This document shows, in pieces, positions 1-8,900 of a stretch of 20,815 nucleotides of DNA; the first letter of the stretch is position 1, and each line of letters starts with the position of its first letter. Made by a program: the position numbers and the translations under genes. The notes below the pieces were generated by a model that worked only from the letters and a program-made list of their open reading frames with translations, did no database searches and had not been told where the DNA came from. The stretch comes from Bacillota bacterium (lineage in GTDB: Bacteria > Bacillota > Sulfobacillia > RBS10-35 > JAJYVM01), in NCBI GenBank assembly GCA_021792015.1, contig JAJYVM010000011.1:1-20815 (forward strand), written 5' to 3'.

Positions 1-200
1 GGCGGCGACGGCTTCCCCGGCGGCGACGGCGGCTTCGGTGGGGGCGGGGGCAGCGGCGGCGCCCACTCCGGCGGCGGCTTGGGCGGCTTCGGCGGCGGCG
101 GCGGCTTCGGCGGCTACCTCGGCGGCGGCGGCGGCTTCGGCGGCGGCCGCGGCGGCGGCTTCTTCTTTCGCGGCGGCGGCGGCGGCGGGGCCGGCATGGG
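1..200 (+). repeat. Low-complexity GGC-rich tract encoding Gly-rich segment
   Basis: The DNA is dominated by GGC trinucleotides with interspersed TTC. In the gene's frame it encodes runs such as GGGGGFGGYLGGGGGFGGG, a PE_PGRS-like composition. Such tracts are prone to slippage. The tract may extend upstream of the window. Confidence 0.8.
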
Positions 201-2976
201 CGGGGCCGTATTCGCATACGGCGGTGTGCTCACGGTCCAGGACACCACGTTCGTGGGTGATACGGCTGAGGGTGCAGTCGGAGCGGGGGAGGTTGGAGCG
301 GGCCTGGGTGGCGCCATCTTCCTCGACGGCGGTACGGACAACGTTGCGAACGCCCCGGGGGGCAGCGACAGCGGGCCGGTCACCGTGTCCGTGTCGAACT
401 CCATCTTCTCGGGTAGCTCCGCGAACGGTGGGGACATCGCCGGGTACGAAACGGCGGTGCCGCTTGCTCCCACGGCGCTGGCGTTCGTCGGCGCCCTGCA
501 GACGGGTATCAGTGGCCAATCCCTGGCCCCCGCGCCTGCGGTTCAGGTCAGTTCGAACACCAACCTGATCGATGCGACCGTGACGCTGTCCGCAGTCGGC
601 CCGACCGGTGCGGTGTTGGCATCGGCCTCGGCCACCACGGTCGACGGCGTGGCCACGTTCCCGAACTTTGCCTTGGCTGTCCCGCACTCCGAGCCGGTTC
701 AGCTCCAGGCATCGGTGTCCAACGGAGTGACCGTAACCTCCGCGCCCATCGAGGTCATCACCATGCCGACGGCGCCCCCCCAGGTCCTGGCGACGGCGGG
801 CGCGGGCCAGGCGACGGTGGCGTGGGCGGCGCCGCTCGGCGGGCCTGTCGCGACCTACCAGATCACAGCGGAGCCCAACGGCCCCACGACCACCGTGGCG
901 GGCTCCGTGTATAGCACGACCATCACGGGCCTGGCCAACGGCACGACCTATTCCTTCGCCGTGGCCGCCGTGAACGCGGCAGGCACGGGCCCCGCGCTGA
1001 CCTCCAACCAGGTCACGCCGACCATGGGTCTGCCCGGCGCGCCCACGGACGTCAGCGCGGCGGCGGCGGACCAATCGGCGGTCGTCAGCTGGCAGCCGCC
1101 GACCTCGGACGGCGGTAACGCGGTCACCGGCTACACCGTCACCTCCAGCCCAGGCGGCGCCACGGCCAGCGTCGGTCCCGACGTCCTGGCCACGACCATC
1201 GACCACCTGGTCGACGGTACCTCCTACACCTTTACCGTGACCGCGACCAACGGGCTGGGTACGGGTCCGTCATCCCAGCCGTCCAATGCGGTGGTTCCCA
1301 GCGCCGGCGCCGCGCCGGCGGGCATCGTCCCGGCGGCCCCGACCGACATCACGGCCGTGCCGGGCAACCAGCAGGCGACCGTGTCCTGGGCGCCGTCGCC
1401 CTCGGCCGGCACCAGCCCCGTCACGGCGTACACCGTCACGTCCTACCCCAGCGGGTCGACGGCGACGGTCGCCGGCACCGTCTACAGCGCCACAGTGGGC
1501 GGCCTGGCGAACGGCACGCCCTACACGTTCACCGTCGTGGCCACCAACGACACGGGCAACAGCCTGGCCTCGGCCCCGTCCAACGCCGTGACGCCCGCCG
1601 CGGCATCGGCCGCGACCGGCACCCCGCCGAGCGCGCCGATCGACGTGAGCGCCGTGCCCGGTCCCGGCCGGATCACGGTGAGCTGGCAGCCGCCCCTTGC
1701 GCCCGGTACCAGCGGCGTCGACGGCTACCTCGTGTCGTCCAGCCCCGGCAACGAGGCCGTCACGGTCGCCGCCAGCGTGTACACGACGAGCCTGACGGAC
1801 CTGCAGCCCCTGACCGGGTACACCGTCTCCGTGGTGGCCATGAGCGCCGCCGGGAACAGCCAGGCGGCCCTCTCGCCACAGGTGACGGCGCTGTCCGATG
1901 CGCCAGGCGCCCCGACGGCGGTGCTGGCGACGCCCGGCGACGGCCAGGTCATGGTCTCCTGGCAGCCCCCGCTTTCCGGCGGCGCCGTGGCTTCGTACAC
2001 GGTGACGTCCACGCCCGGCAACGTGACGGACACGGTCGACGTGCCCGGGCCCTACCAGGTCACCCTGAAACCGCTGGCCAACGGCCAGCCGTACCAATTC
2101 CAGGTCGTGGCCAACGGCGCGGACGGCGAGACCTCGACCCCGACCAGCTCCAACTCCGTGACACCTGAGGCACCGTCGTCCACGTCGACGTCCACGTTCC
2201 CGCCGACCGTCGCCGGGATCAGCCCGGACACCGGTCCCGTGGCCGGCGGCACCACGGTCACCGTCACCGGCACCAACCTGACGGGGGCCACCGCCGTTGA
2301 CTTCGGCGCCACGCCGGCGACCCATGTCACCGTGGTCTCGGCGACGACGATCATGGCCACCTCGCCCGCCGGCGCCGGCCTCGTCGACGTGACCGTGCTG
2401 ACGCCGGCCGGGCAGAGCGCCGTCACGCCCGCCGACCGGTTCGGCTACCCGTCGGCGGCGGCTGGCATCACGCGCACGCTGACTGCCGGCTGGAACACGC
2501 TCTCGGTGCCCTTCGCGCCGCAGCAGCAGACGCTCGGGGACATGTTCCGGCGGCGCGACCAGATGAGCTTCCTGGCGGGCTACGCGTTCCGGGACGGCCG
2601 CTGGCAGCGCGTGAGCCTCGGCACGCCCACGTCGGTGTTCGCCCAGCCGATGACCGGTTTCTACGTCTACGTCACGCGACCCGTGACCCTGACCCTTACC
2701 CCCTCGTCCGATATCAACCCGCCGCCGTCGGTGGCCGTGGCGCCGGGCTGGAATCTGGTGGGGCCGTCCTCGGCATACGGCCAGCAGAGCTACGCGGACT
2801 TCGTGGGCGGGGTGGGCGGCGTGCTGGTCGACCCGAACGCGACCGGCGTGTCCTCCAGCGACCCGGCGGCCGATCCGACCGACCTGGTGACGGACGGGTA
2901 CGCGTACTGGCTGTACACGAGCCAGCCCGGAACCCTGGCGGGCCGGATCGCGACCCCGACCAACGTGGAGCCGTAG
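1..2976 (+). CDS. Surface/secreted multidomain protein, 5' end outside window: Gly-rich, beta-helix-like, 5 FN3, 1 IPT/TIG, C-terminal GWN module
   Basis: The frame is open from the first base to a TAG at 2974-2976, so the true start lies upstream. The first in-frame start-like codon, a TTG at 79, sits inside the glycine-rich tract and is not a credible start. Visible order: a Gly/Phe-rich tract (nt 1-195); a beta-helix-like stretch with GGAVFAYGGVLTVQDTTF and GGAIFLDGG (190-345), as in polymorphic-outer-membrane or right-handed beta-helix proteins; an Ig-like segment (about 460-765); five fibronectin III domains (769-1023, 1027-1300, 1330-1595, 1621-1890, 1900-2165) with the VSWQPP strand and the LANGxxYxFxV strand; an IPT/TIG domain (2206-2450); and a C-terminal module with two GWN motifs (2467-2973). 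This is the build of an extracellular adhesive or matrix-binding protein. No LPXTG motif or C-terminal membrane anchor is present. The C-terminal module recurs in the giant protein ending at 16444. The extracellular role is inferred from the domains; the ligand is unknown. Confidence 0.85.
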   Translation, partial: GGDGFPGGDGGFGGGGGSGGAHSGGGLGGFGGGGGFGGYLGGGGGFGGGRGGGFFFRGGGGGGAGMGGAVFAYGGVLTVQDTTFVGDTAEGAVGAGEVGAGLGGAIFLDGGTDNVANAPGGSDSGPVTVSVSNSIFSGSSANGGDIAGYETAVPLAPTALAFVGALQTGISGQSLAPAPAVQVSSNTNLIDATVTLSAVGPTGAVLASASATTVDGVATFPNFALAVPHSEPVQLQASVSNGVTVTSAPIEVITMPTAPPQVLATAGAGQATVAWAAPLGGPVATYQITAEPNGPTTTVAGSVYSTTITGLANGTTYSFAVAAVNAAGTGPALTSNQVTPTMGLPGAPTDVSAAAADQSAVVSWQPPTSDGGNAVTGYTVTSSPGGATASVGPDVLATTIDHLVDGTSYTFTVTATNGLGTGPSSQPSNAVVPSAGAAPAGIVPAAPTDITAVPGNQQATVSWAPSPSAGTSPVTAYTVTSYPSGSTATVAGTVYSATVGGLANGTPYTFTVVATNDTGNSLASAPSNAVTPAAASAATGTPPSAPIDVSAVPGPGRITVSWQPPLAPGTSGVDGYLVSSSPGNEAVTVAASVYTTSLTDLQPLTGYTVSVVAMSAAGNSQAALSPQVTALSDAPGAPTAVLATPGDGQVMVSWQPPLSGGAVASYTVTSTPGNVTDTVDVPGPYQVTLKPLANGQPYQFQVVANGADGETSTPTSSNSVTPEAPSSTSTSTFPPTVAGISPDTGPVAGGTTVTVTGTNLTGATAVDFGATPATHVTVVSATTIMATSPAGAGLVDVTVLTPAGQSAVTPADRFGYPSAAAGITRTLTAGWNTLSVPFAPQQQTLGDMFRRRDQMSFLAGYAFRDGRWQRVSLGTPTSVFAQPMTGFYVYVTRPVTLTLTPSSDINPPPSVAVAPGWNLVGPSSAYGQQSYADFVGGVGGVLVDPNATGVSSSDPAADPTDLVTDGYAYWLYTSQPGTLAGRIATPTNVEP
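769..2165 (+). repeat. Array of five fibronectin type III domain repeats
   Basis: Five tandem units of about 85-95 residues each begin with a PxAPTxV-like strand. Each carries a V(S/A)W B-strand, a YxVTSxPG core and a Y(S/T)FxVxAxNxxG strand, and ends in a VTP-like linker. Unit starts lie near 769, 1027, 1330, 1621 and 1900. The units are clearly diverged copies at the protein level, not identical DNA repeats. Bacterial FN3 arrays usually act as extracellular spacers or carbohydrate-associated modules. Confidence 0.8.
2467..2973 (+). other. C-terminal GWN module, copy 1
   Basis: About 169 residues contain GWNTLSVPF, YAFRDGRW, a Met-x-x-Phe-Tyr-Val-Tyr-Val strand, then GWNLVGPS, GQQSYADF, VDPN, GYAYWLY and TSQPGTLAGRI. 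The module looks like two related halves, each opening with GWN. The same arrangement ends the giant protein (15871-16441), with strong DNA identity around the GWNLVGPS-GQQSYA segment. Placement at the extreme C-terminus of two different extracellular proteins suggests a sorting or surface-attachment role. That role is inference. Confidence 0.75.
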
Positions 2977-2987
2977 GGCCTTTGTGA

Positions 2988-3011
2988 CGGGCCGGGCGTA
3001 CGCCCGGCCCG
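2988..3011. terminator. 24-nt perfect palindrome after the first surface-protein gene
   Basis: A perfect, fully complementary palindrome centred on CGTACG starts 11 bases after the stop codon at 2976. It can form a GC-rich hairpin and could act as a terminator, but no T-run follows. Its core CCGGGCGTACGCCCGG matches the palindrome at 16511-16536 in 14 of 16 bases. The alternative is a protein-binding site. Confidence 0.55.
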
Positions 3012-3035
3012 ACCATGCACGCAAGCGGGTGCGTC

Positions 3036-3041
3036 AAGGGG
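3036..3041 (+). promoter_or_regulatory. Ribosome binding site deciding a GTG start at 3051
   Basis: AAGGGG lies 9 bases before GTG 3051. The upstream alternative ATG at 3015 is preceded only by the palindrome arm and has no Shine-Dalgarno-like sequence, so GTG 3051 is preferred. Confidence 0.5.
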
Positions 3042-3050
3042 TTGGGTGAG

Positions 3051-5819
3051 GTGGCCGAACCGGCCGTCGAGGCCTTCGTGGGCCGCGAGCGGGAGCTCGC
3101 CGTCCTGCGGCGCGAGTTTGCCGCCGCCTGCGCGGGCCGCTTCCGGCTGCTCACCATCCGCGGCGAGGCCGGCGCCGGCAAGACGGCCCTTGTGCGCGCC
3201 TTCCTCCGCTCCGTCGAGGTGGGGCCGGTGCTCACCGCCGTCGCCGATCCCGCGGAGGCCACCCTGCCGTTCGGCGTGCTCGGGCAGCTGGCCGGCCAGC
3301 TGCCGGCGGCGGCCAGGGCCGGTGCCGGGCTGCTCAGCCTTCGCCCGCCGCCGGCCAACGCCGACCCGCTCCTGCTTGGCGGCGAGCTGCTCGATGCGAT
3401 CGATCGCCTGCCCGGGCCGGCGGTGATCTTTCTCGACCGGGTCGAATGCTGCGATGGCCTGTCCGAGCGCGCCCTGGTGTTCGCGGCCCGGAGATTGCAG
3501 GCCGCGCCCCTGCTGTGGATCGTCACGGGCACGCGCGAGCCCGCCGGCTTCGGCCGCCTCGTCACCGATGGGGAGGTGGGGAGCCGCATCGACCTCCGCG
3601 GCCTGGCGGCTCTGGACCTGGCCCGGCTGGCGCGCCGCCTGGGGGCGGGGCCGCTCGACCTGGCCGCCGCGCACCGCCTGGCCCGCCACACCGGGGGAAA
3701 CCCCCGCCACGCCCGCGCCCTGCTCGAGGAGGTTGGCACGGCGGGCATTGAGCGCATCCGGGGCGCGCTGCCGGCGCCCAGGGCCGTGGCCGCCGACGTG
3801 CGAGCCCGGCTGGCGCGGCTCCCGGAGGACGCAAGGCACCTGGTCAACGCCGCGGCCGTGTGCGACGGCGGGGTGCTGCTCAGCGTGGTGCTCGGCGTGG
3901 CGGCTGCCGGCGGGCGGCCGGCCGACATGGACGCGGCCCTGCGGGACGCGCTGGCGGAGGGCCTGCTGGTGGAGGTGCCGGGGACGGCGGGGCGGGAGGT
4001 GACCATGCCCGACCCCCTGATCCGCGCCGCGGTCCACGACGCGCTGGCGCCGGAGGAGCGGCGGCGCCTGCACGCGTCGGCGGCGCGGCAGCTGCGGGGC
4101 ACGCCGGCGCTGGTGCACCGGATCCTTGCGGCCAGCCGGCCGGATGCGGCCCTGGCGGATGAGGTGGGTATGGCGGCCGCGGACGCGCTGGCGGCGGGCG
4201 CCACGGAGCACGCCGCCCGGCTGGCCCTGTGGCGCGCCGACCTCACGCCGCCTGGCCCCGCGCGCGACCGCCTCTGGCTTTCCGCGCTGCGGACGGCGCT
4301 CGATGCCGGCTACGTGGGCCGGGTGAGCCGGCTGCGGGCGGACATCGGGGCGTGCGCGCCGAGCGCCGCGCGCACGTGCCTGCTGGCTTACCTCGATCTG
4401 GCCCTGGGGCGCGATGCGCGGTCGGGGCTCGGCCTCGCCGTGGCGACGGATCCGCCTGCCGGCCCTGGCGATCCCGACGCGGAGGCCGTGGCGGCGGCGG
4501 CTCTGGCGTGGGCGGCGTGGTCGGATGGCCGCTTCGCGGACGCCGAGACGTTTGGCGAGCGGGCGACCCGGCTCTGTGCGGGCAGGGCCGGGCTGCTCCC
4601 CATCGGGGCGCTGACGCTGCTGCTTGGACTCGCCAGCCAGGGGCGGCGCAGGGAGGCCCTCGCCCGGGCCGACGCGCTGGTCGGCCGGCGGTCCGGGGGC
4701 GGCGCCGAGCACGCGGCGCTGGTGGGGGCGCGGGCCCTGTTGCGCGTGATGTGCGACGAGCCGGCGGCGGCCGACCGCGATCTGGAGCGGCTTGTCGCCG
4801 CCGGGGCGTTTGGCGGGCCCGGGTGCTGGCCGGTCGCCCTCCTCAGCGCCCTGGCGGAGTGCCGCTTTCGCCTGGGGATGTGGGATGAAGCCGAGTCGTA
4901 CGCCGAGGCGGCGGCGGACCTGGGCGCCGACCCGGCGGCGGCGTTCTTCCGTCCCTGGGCCGATGGTGTGGCCGCACACGTCCTGGCCGCCAGGGGCAGG
5001 CTGGATGCGGCCGAGGCCCACGCGCGCGCGGCCCTGGCCGCCCTGGGCCAGACGGGGGTGGGGCAGCCCGCACGGATGGCCCACGCCCACGCGGCCGCGG
5101 CCAGCGTCCGCCGGGCGCGCGGGGACCCGGGGGGTGTCCTGGCCGCGCTTGCGCCCGTGCTGGCCGAGCCGGTGCGCGGCTGGATGGTGGCGCTCGGACG
5201 CCTGCGGGCGCGCGTCATGTGGGCCGAGGCGCTGGTCGACCTGGGGCGCCGGGCGGAGGCGGCGGCGGGGCTGCGCGAGCTGGCGGAGGGGCTGGCGGCT
5301 CGTGGCGGCACGCCCGCGGCTGCCGGCATGGACCTTGCGCGCCTGCGCGGCCGGCTGGCCGAAGACGGCGGCTACCGGGCGGCAGCCGAGGCCGCGTTCG
5401 TGGAAGGCCTGGCGCTGCCGGACGCCGAGGCCCCGTTTGAGGCGGCCCTGCTCGAGACGGCGTACGGCGGCTTCCTGCGGCGGGCCGGGCAGCGGCGGCA
5501 GGCGGCGGAGGTCCTGCACCGGGCACGCGCACGCCTGGTGGCGCTGGGGGCCGCGCCCGCCCTCGCCGGGTGCGACCGCGAGTTGCGGGCGTGCGGGGTT
5601 TCACCGTGCGGCGGCGGCCCCGGCGACCTGACGGAGCGCGAGCGGCAGGTCGCGGGGCTGGTGGCCGCCGGCCTGTCCAATCGGCAGGTTGCCGCCGAGC
5701 TCCATGTCAGCGCGAAGGCCGTCGAGTATCACCTCAGCCGGATCTTCACGAAGCTGCGCATCCGCGGCCGCGGCGACATCGCCGCGCGCCTACCCCAGGT
5801 CCTCGCCCAGCGGCCCTAG
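3051..5819 (+). CDS. Large ATP-binding LuxR-family transcriptional regulator (MalT/LAL type)
   Basis: The gene encodes about 922 residues from GTG 3051, or 934 from ATG 3015. The N-terminus carries FVGRERELAVL followed by a Walker A motif, GEAGAGKT (nt 3162-3185). A Walker B-like VIFLD follows at about 3423; the usual second acidic residue is replaced by Arg. The long middle part is Ala/Leu/Arg-rich and helical, resembling TPR-like sensor regions. The C-terminus (about 5628-5800) is a clear LuxR/GerE helix-turn-helix: LTERERQVAGLVAAGLSN, then RQVAAELHVSAKAVEYHL and KLRIRGR. Family members are large ATP-dependent activators that respond to a ligand or protein partner. The gene sits between two genes for extracellular proteins that share a C-terminal module, so they are plausible targets. 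The ligand and regulon are unknown. GTG 3051 is preferred because of its ribosome site and because ATG 3015 starts only 4 bases after a hairpin. Confidence 0.88.
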   Translation: MAEPAVEAFVGRERELAVLRREFAAACAGRFRLLTIRGEAGAGKTALVRAFLRSVEVGPVLTAVADPAEATLPFGVLGQLAGQLPAAARAGAGLLSLRPPPANADPLLLGGELLDAIDRLPGPAVIFLDRVECCDGLSERALVFAARRLQAAPLLWIVTGTREPAGFGRLVTDGEVGSRIDLRGLAALDLARLARRLGAGPLDLAAAHRLARHTGGNPRHARALLEEVGTAGIERIRGALPAPRAVAADVRARLARLPEDARHLVNAAAVCDGGVLLSVVLGVAAAGGRPADMDAALRDALAEGLLVEVPGTAGREVTMPDPLIRAAVHDALAPEERRRLHASAARQLRGTPALVHRILAASRPDAALADEVGMAAADALAAGATEHAARLALWRADLTPPGPARDRLWLSALRTALDAGYVGRVSRLRADIGACAPSAARTCLLAYLDLALGRDARSGLGLAVATDPPAGPGDPDAEAVAAAALAWAAWSDGRFADAETFGERATRLCAGRAGLLPIGALTLLLGLASQGRRREALARADALVGRRSGGGAEHAALVGARALLRVMCDEPAAADRDLERLVAAGAFGGPGCWPVALLSALAECRFRLGMWDEAESYAEAAADLGADPAAAFFRPWADGVAAHVLAARGRLDAAEAHARAALAALGQTGVGQPARMAHAHAAAASVRRARGDPGGVLAALAPVLAEPVRGWMVALGRLRARVMWAEALVDLGRRAEAAAGLRELAEGLAARGGTPAAAGMDLARLRGRLAEDGGYRAAAEAAFVEGLALPDAEAPFEAALLETAYGGFLRRAGQRRQAAEVLHRARARLVALGAAPALAGCDRELRACGVSPCGGGPGDLTERERQVAGLVAAGLSNRQVAAELHVSAKAVEYHLSRIFTKLRIRGRGDIAARLPQVLAQRP

Positions 5820-5827
5820 GGTCGTTT

Positions 5828-5842
5828 TAGGGTTCCTCCCTA
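5828..5842. promoter_or_regulatory. Small dyad between the regulator gene and the giant gene
   Basis: TAGGG-ttcct-CCCTA is a 5-bp inverted repeat just after the regulator's stop. It is preceded by a further TAGGG inside CCCTAGGG at the stop codon. It could be a weak hairpin or a half-site cluster for a regulator. The dyad is short, so the call is tentative. Confidence 0.25.
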
Positions 5843-5956
5843 CAGGCTTCGAGGGTGCCGTCGGCTGATTCCCGCCCTATCTGCCCCGTCTGCGCCCAGG
5901 CGCGGGGGCTGATGAAGCGGGCGGTCTGCCGTCCGCGAGCGGGTCAGAAGAGGGTA

Positions 5957-5963
5957 GGGTGGT
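5957..5963 (+). promoter_or_regulatory. Ribosome binding site for the giant secreted protein
   Basis: AGGGTGG is 5 bases before ATG 5969, with a second purine stretch AGAAGAGGG further upstream. It supports ATG 5969 rather than GTG 5855, whose reading frame would place 38 non-signal-like residues before the signal peptide. Confidence 0.45.
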
Positions 5964-5968
5964 CGGTC

Positions 5969-8900
5969 ATGCAGCGGCGACGGGGACTTCATCGGGCAGC
6001 GGCTCGCGCGTTCAGGCGTCGCGCGCTGCGGGCTGGCTGCCTCGTCCTCACGTATCTTGTGGGCATCGCGGGGCTGGGGGGCGTCCTGTTCCCCGGGGCG
6101 GCCGCCGCCGCGGGCGGCGCGGTGGCCGGCATCTCACTGTCGAACTACGCCATGGGGGCCTCCGGCGTCACGTGGACCTTCGCGCTGCTGACCACCGCTG
6201 CCCTGGATTCCCCGGCCAACACCGGTGAGCAGGGCCAGTTGGTCATCACGGAGGCGGACGGGGTGAGCTTTCCCCCCGTCTCCTCGACCTCCCCGAACTA
6301 TCAGTTGGTCATGACCCTGCCGTCGGGCGGGGGGACGGCGCTGCAGCCGAGCCTGATCCAGCCGTCCGGGAGCATGCTCACGGTCACCCTGCCCAGCGGG
6401 TCAATCCCATCCGGCACCACCTTCGCCTTTACGGTGGGCGGTGTCACCAACCCCATCGCCGCTGGCCTGTCGGACAGCCTGACGATGACGGGGACCAACC
6501 TCAACGCGCCGTGCCCGATCGGCGTCGCCAACTGCACCGGCACCACGAAGGTCGGCGTCTTCACGACGTCACCCCTGTCGTTCGCGTACACCAACCCGAT
6601 CCCCACCGCCTCCGTCTCGCCGGCCACATCCGGCCTGCCGGCCACATGGACCGTCAGCGTGCCCGGCCTTGCCCTGTCTGGCGGCGACTCCATCACGCTC
6701 GCGGCCTACACGCTCTCCGCGACGTCGCCGACCGACGCGGCATCGTTCCCGACCCAGGCGTCGGATTACCAGATCAACGGGGCCCAGGTCGCGGGGTTGG
6801 GGGTTGCGCCTGCCACCGTGGAGGCCGTGGGCGCCGGCATCACCGCGGGCACTCTCGGCGTGCCGGGGGTCACGCTGACCCTGCCCGCGGGCGCCAGCAC
6901 GCCGACCGGTACCCTGACCATCACCGCTCAAAACACCATCAATCCGGCCACGTCCGGCCAGGTCTTCCTGCAGGTGCAGGTGGGGTCCAGCGAGCCGCTG
7001 GCCGGCGGCCTCACCTCGGTCCAGTTGACCGAACCCACCCAGGCGCCGGCGCCCACCGTGAGCGTCGCCGACGCGGCCGAGGGCGCCTCCGGGGTCGCCT
7101 GGACGCTGAACTTCACGAATCCGGCGGACCTGGGCGGCAACTCGAGCTTGGCCGGTCAGCCCGAGATCGTGGTCCACGACAATGGCGGCGCCACCTTCTC
7201 GTCCAGCGCGACGTACACGGTGACCGGACGCGAACCGGACGGGGTCGCCATTTCCGGGGCAACCGTGACGGTGCCGGCCAGCAATGACCTGGTCGTCACC
7301 TTCCCCACCGGTCAGGCCATACCGGCTGGAACCACGCTCACCGTCGTCATGAACGACGTGACCAATCCCTCCGCCTCCCAGGACACGTTGACCATCGCCG
7401 GGCTCGACCAGAACGCGCAGGTGTGTCCGCCCGCTGCGGGCGCGGCAGCCGCGTGCGCACTGGAAAGCGTAACGGCATTCACGGCCTTCACCACGCCGAC
7501 CTTTGACTTCACGGTGCCCACGGTCGCCGTCACCACGGCCTCGCAGCAGGCGGGGGCGACGACGCCCTGGACGGTCGCCTTTCCCAGCAACGCCCTGAGT
7601 GCGGGGGACACCATCACCCTGGCCGCATGGACGGAGTCGACGGCGTCCTCCGGCGCGCCGCTGACCGAGCCCGCGCTCCCCACGCAGCCATCCGCCTACA
7701 CGATTGCGTGGGCCGGCGGACAAGGCAGCCCCGCGCAGGTTTCCGCGACGGACGTGAGCACGGGACTGACGCTCGCCGGCGCCCCAATGGCGATCCCCGC
7801 GGTTGTGCTGACGGTTCCCAGCGGGGGGCTCCCAGCGTCCAACCTGCGCATCGCGTTCGAGGCGACCAACCCCGGCCCGGGTGCCCTCTACGCGTGGGTG
7901 CAGGCGACGGGCCAGGCGGCGATCTCCGGATCGACGGGGATCACCCTGCAGCCGCCCAGCGTGACCGCGGCGCCAACGACGGCCACGCTCTCCAGCTACG
8001 TGCCGGGTGCCCAGAATGTGGCGTGGACGATGAAGTTCACGGTGACCGGCGGCAATTTGGGCGGCGGAGCGGGCGCGCAGCCCGAGCTGTTCCTTCGCGA
8101 TGCCGACATCCTGCAGACGACCCATTGCGTGTCGTCCCCCACATGCGCGCAGGAGGCCCCGGGCACGGTGTTCCCCACCAACCTGCAGGACTACGCGGTG
8201 TCGGGGGGCGGCGCGGCTCTGCCGGCGCCAGCCAGCGTGAGCGTGGATAACTCCGGGGTGACCCTGCTGTTTCCGCAGAACGCGACCATCCCGGCGGGCA
8301 CAGACCTCACGCTGAGTGTCGCCGGCGTGACCAACCCGGTTCCGGCGGCTGCGAGCGATCCGATCACGATCGAGGGAATCGACCACAACGCCCTGGTGTG
8401 CGCGCCGGCCGCGTCGGGCGGGGCCACTTGCGCCCCCCAGGATCTGTCCGTATTCACGACGAGCACCAGCGTGACGTTCATCGCGCCCGCGGCGACCCTC
8501 AGCTCGACGGTCTCGGGGGCGCCCGGCACGACATGGACCCTGAACCTGCCGGTGCCGTCGATGACCGGCGGCACCATCGCGCTGGCGGGGTACCTGCAGG
8601 CCCAGGCCGCCGCCAGCCCGGCCGGGTTCTCGTCCCAGGCCGGGGACTACCAGATCGCCGTGCCCGGCGTGAGCAGCCCCATCGCACCCACGGCGGTGGC
8701 GCCCACGACACTGACCGTGGGCGGCCTGGCGGTGGCGGGCGTCGTCCTGACCCTGCCCGCGAACCTGAGCCTGCCCGCCGGCAGCATCACCGTCACCGCC
8801 CTGGACACGACCAATCCCGATGCCGCGGGCAATCTGAGCCTGGCGGAGTCGGTCGATGGCGGCTCGCCGGTGACGGCCCAGACGGGACTGGGGATTGACC

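Noticed and set aside
1270..3024. Minus-strand open frame of 584 codons
   Set aside because: It is a Gly/Arg/His-rich shadow of the FN3-TIG gene.
2790..5519. Minus-strand open frame of 909 codons opposite the LuxR-type gene
   Set aside because: Its translation is Arg/Pro/Gly/Gln-rich with no domain. It is the mirror of a high-GC gene whose plus-strand product has clear motifs.
5855..5968. GTG 5855 as start of the giant protein, giving 38 extra residues with CPVC
   Set aside because: A normal signal peptide begins at ATG 5969 with a nearby ribosome site. The extra residues look like untranslated leader.
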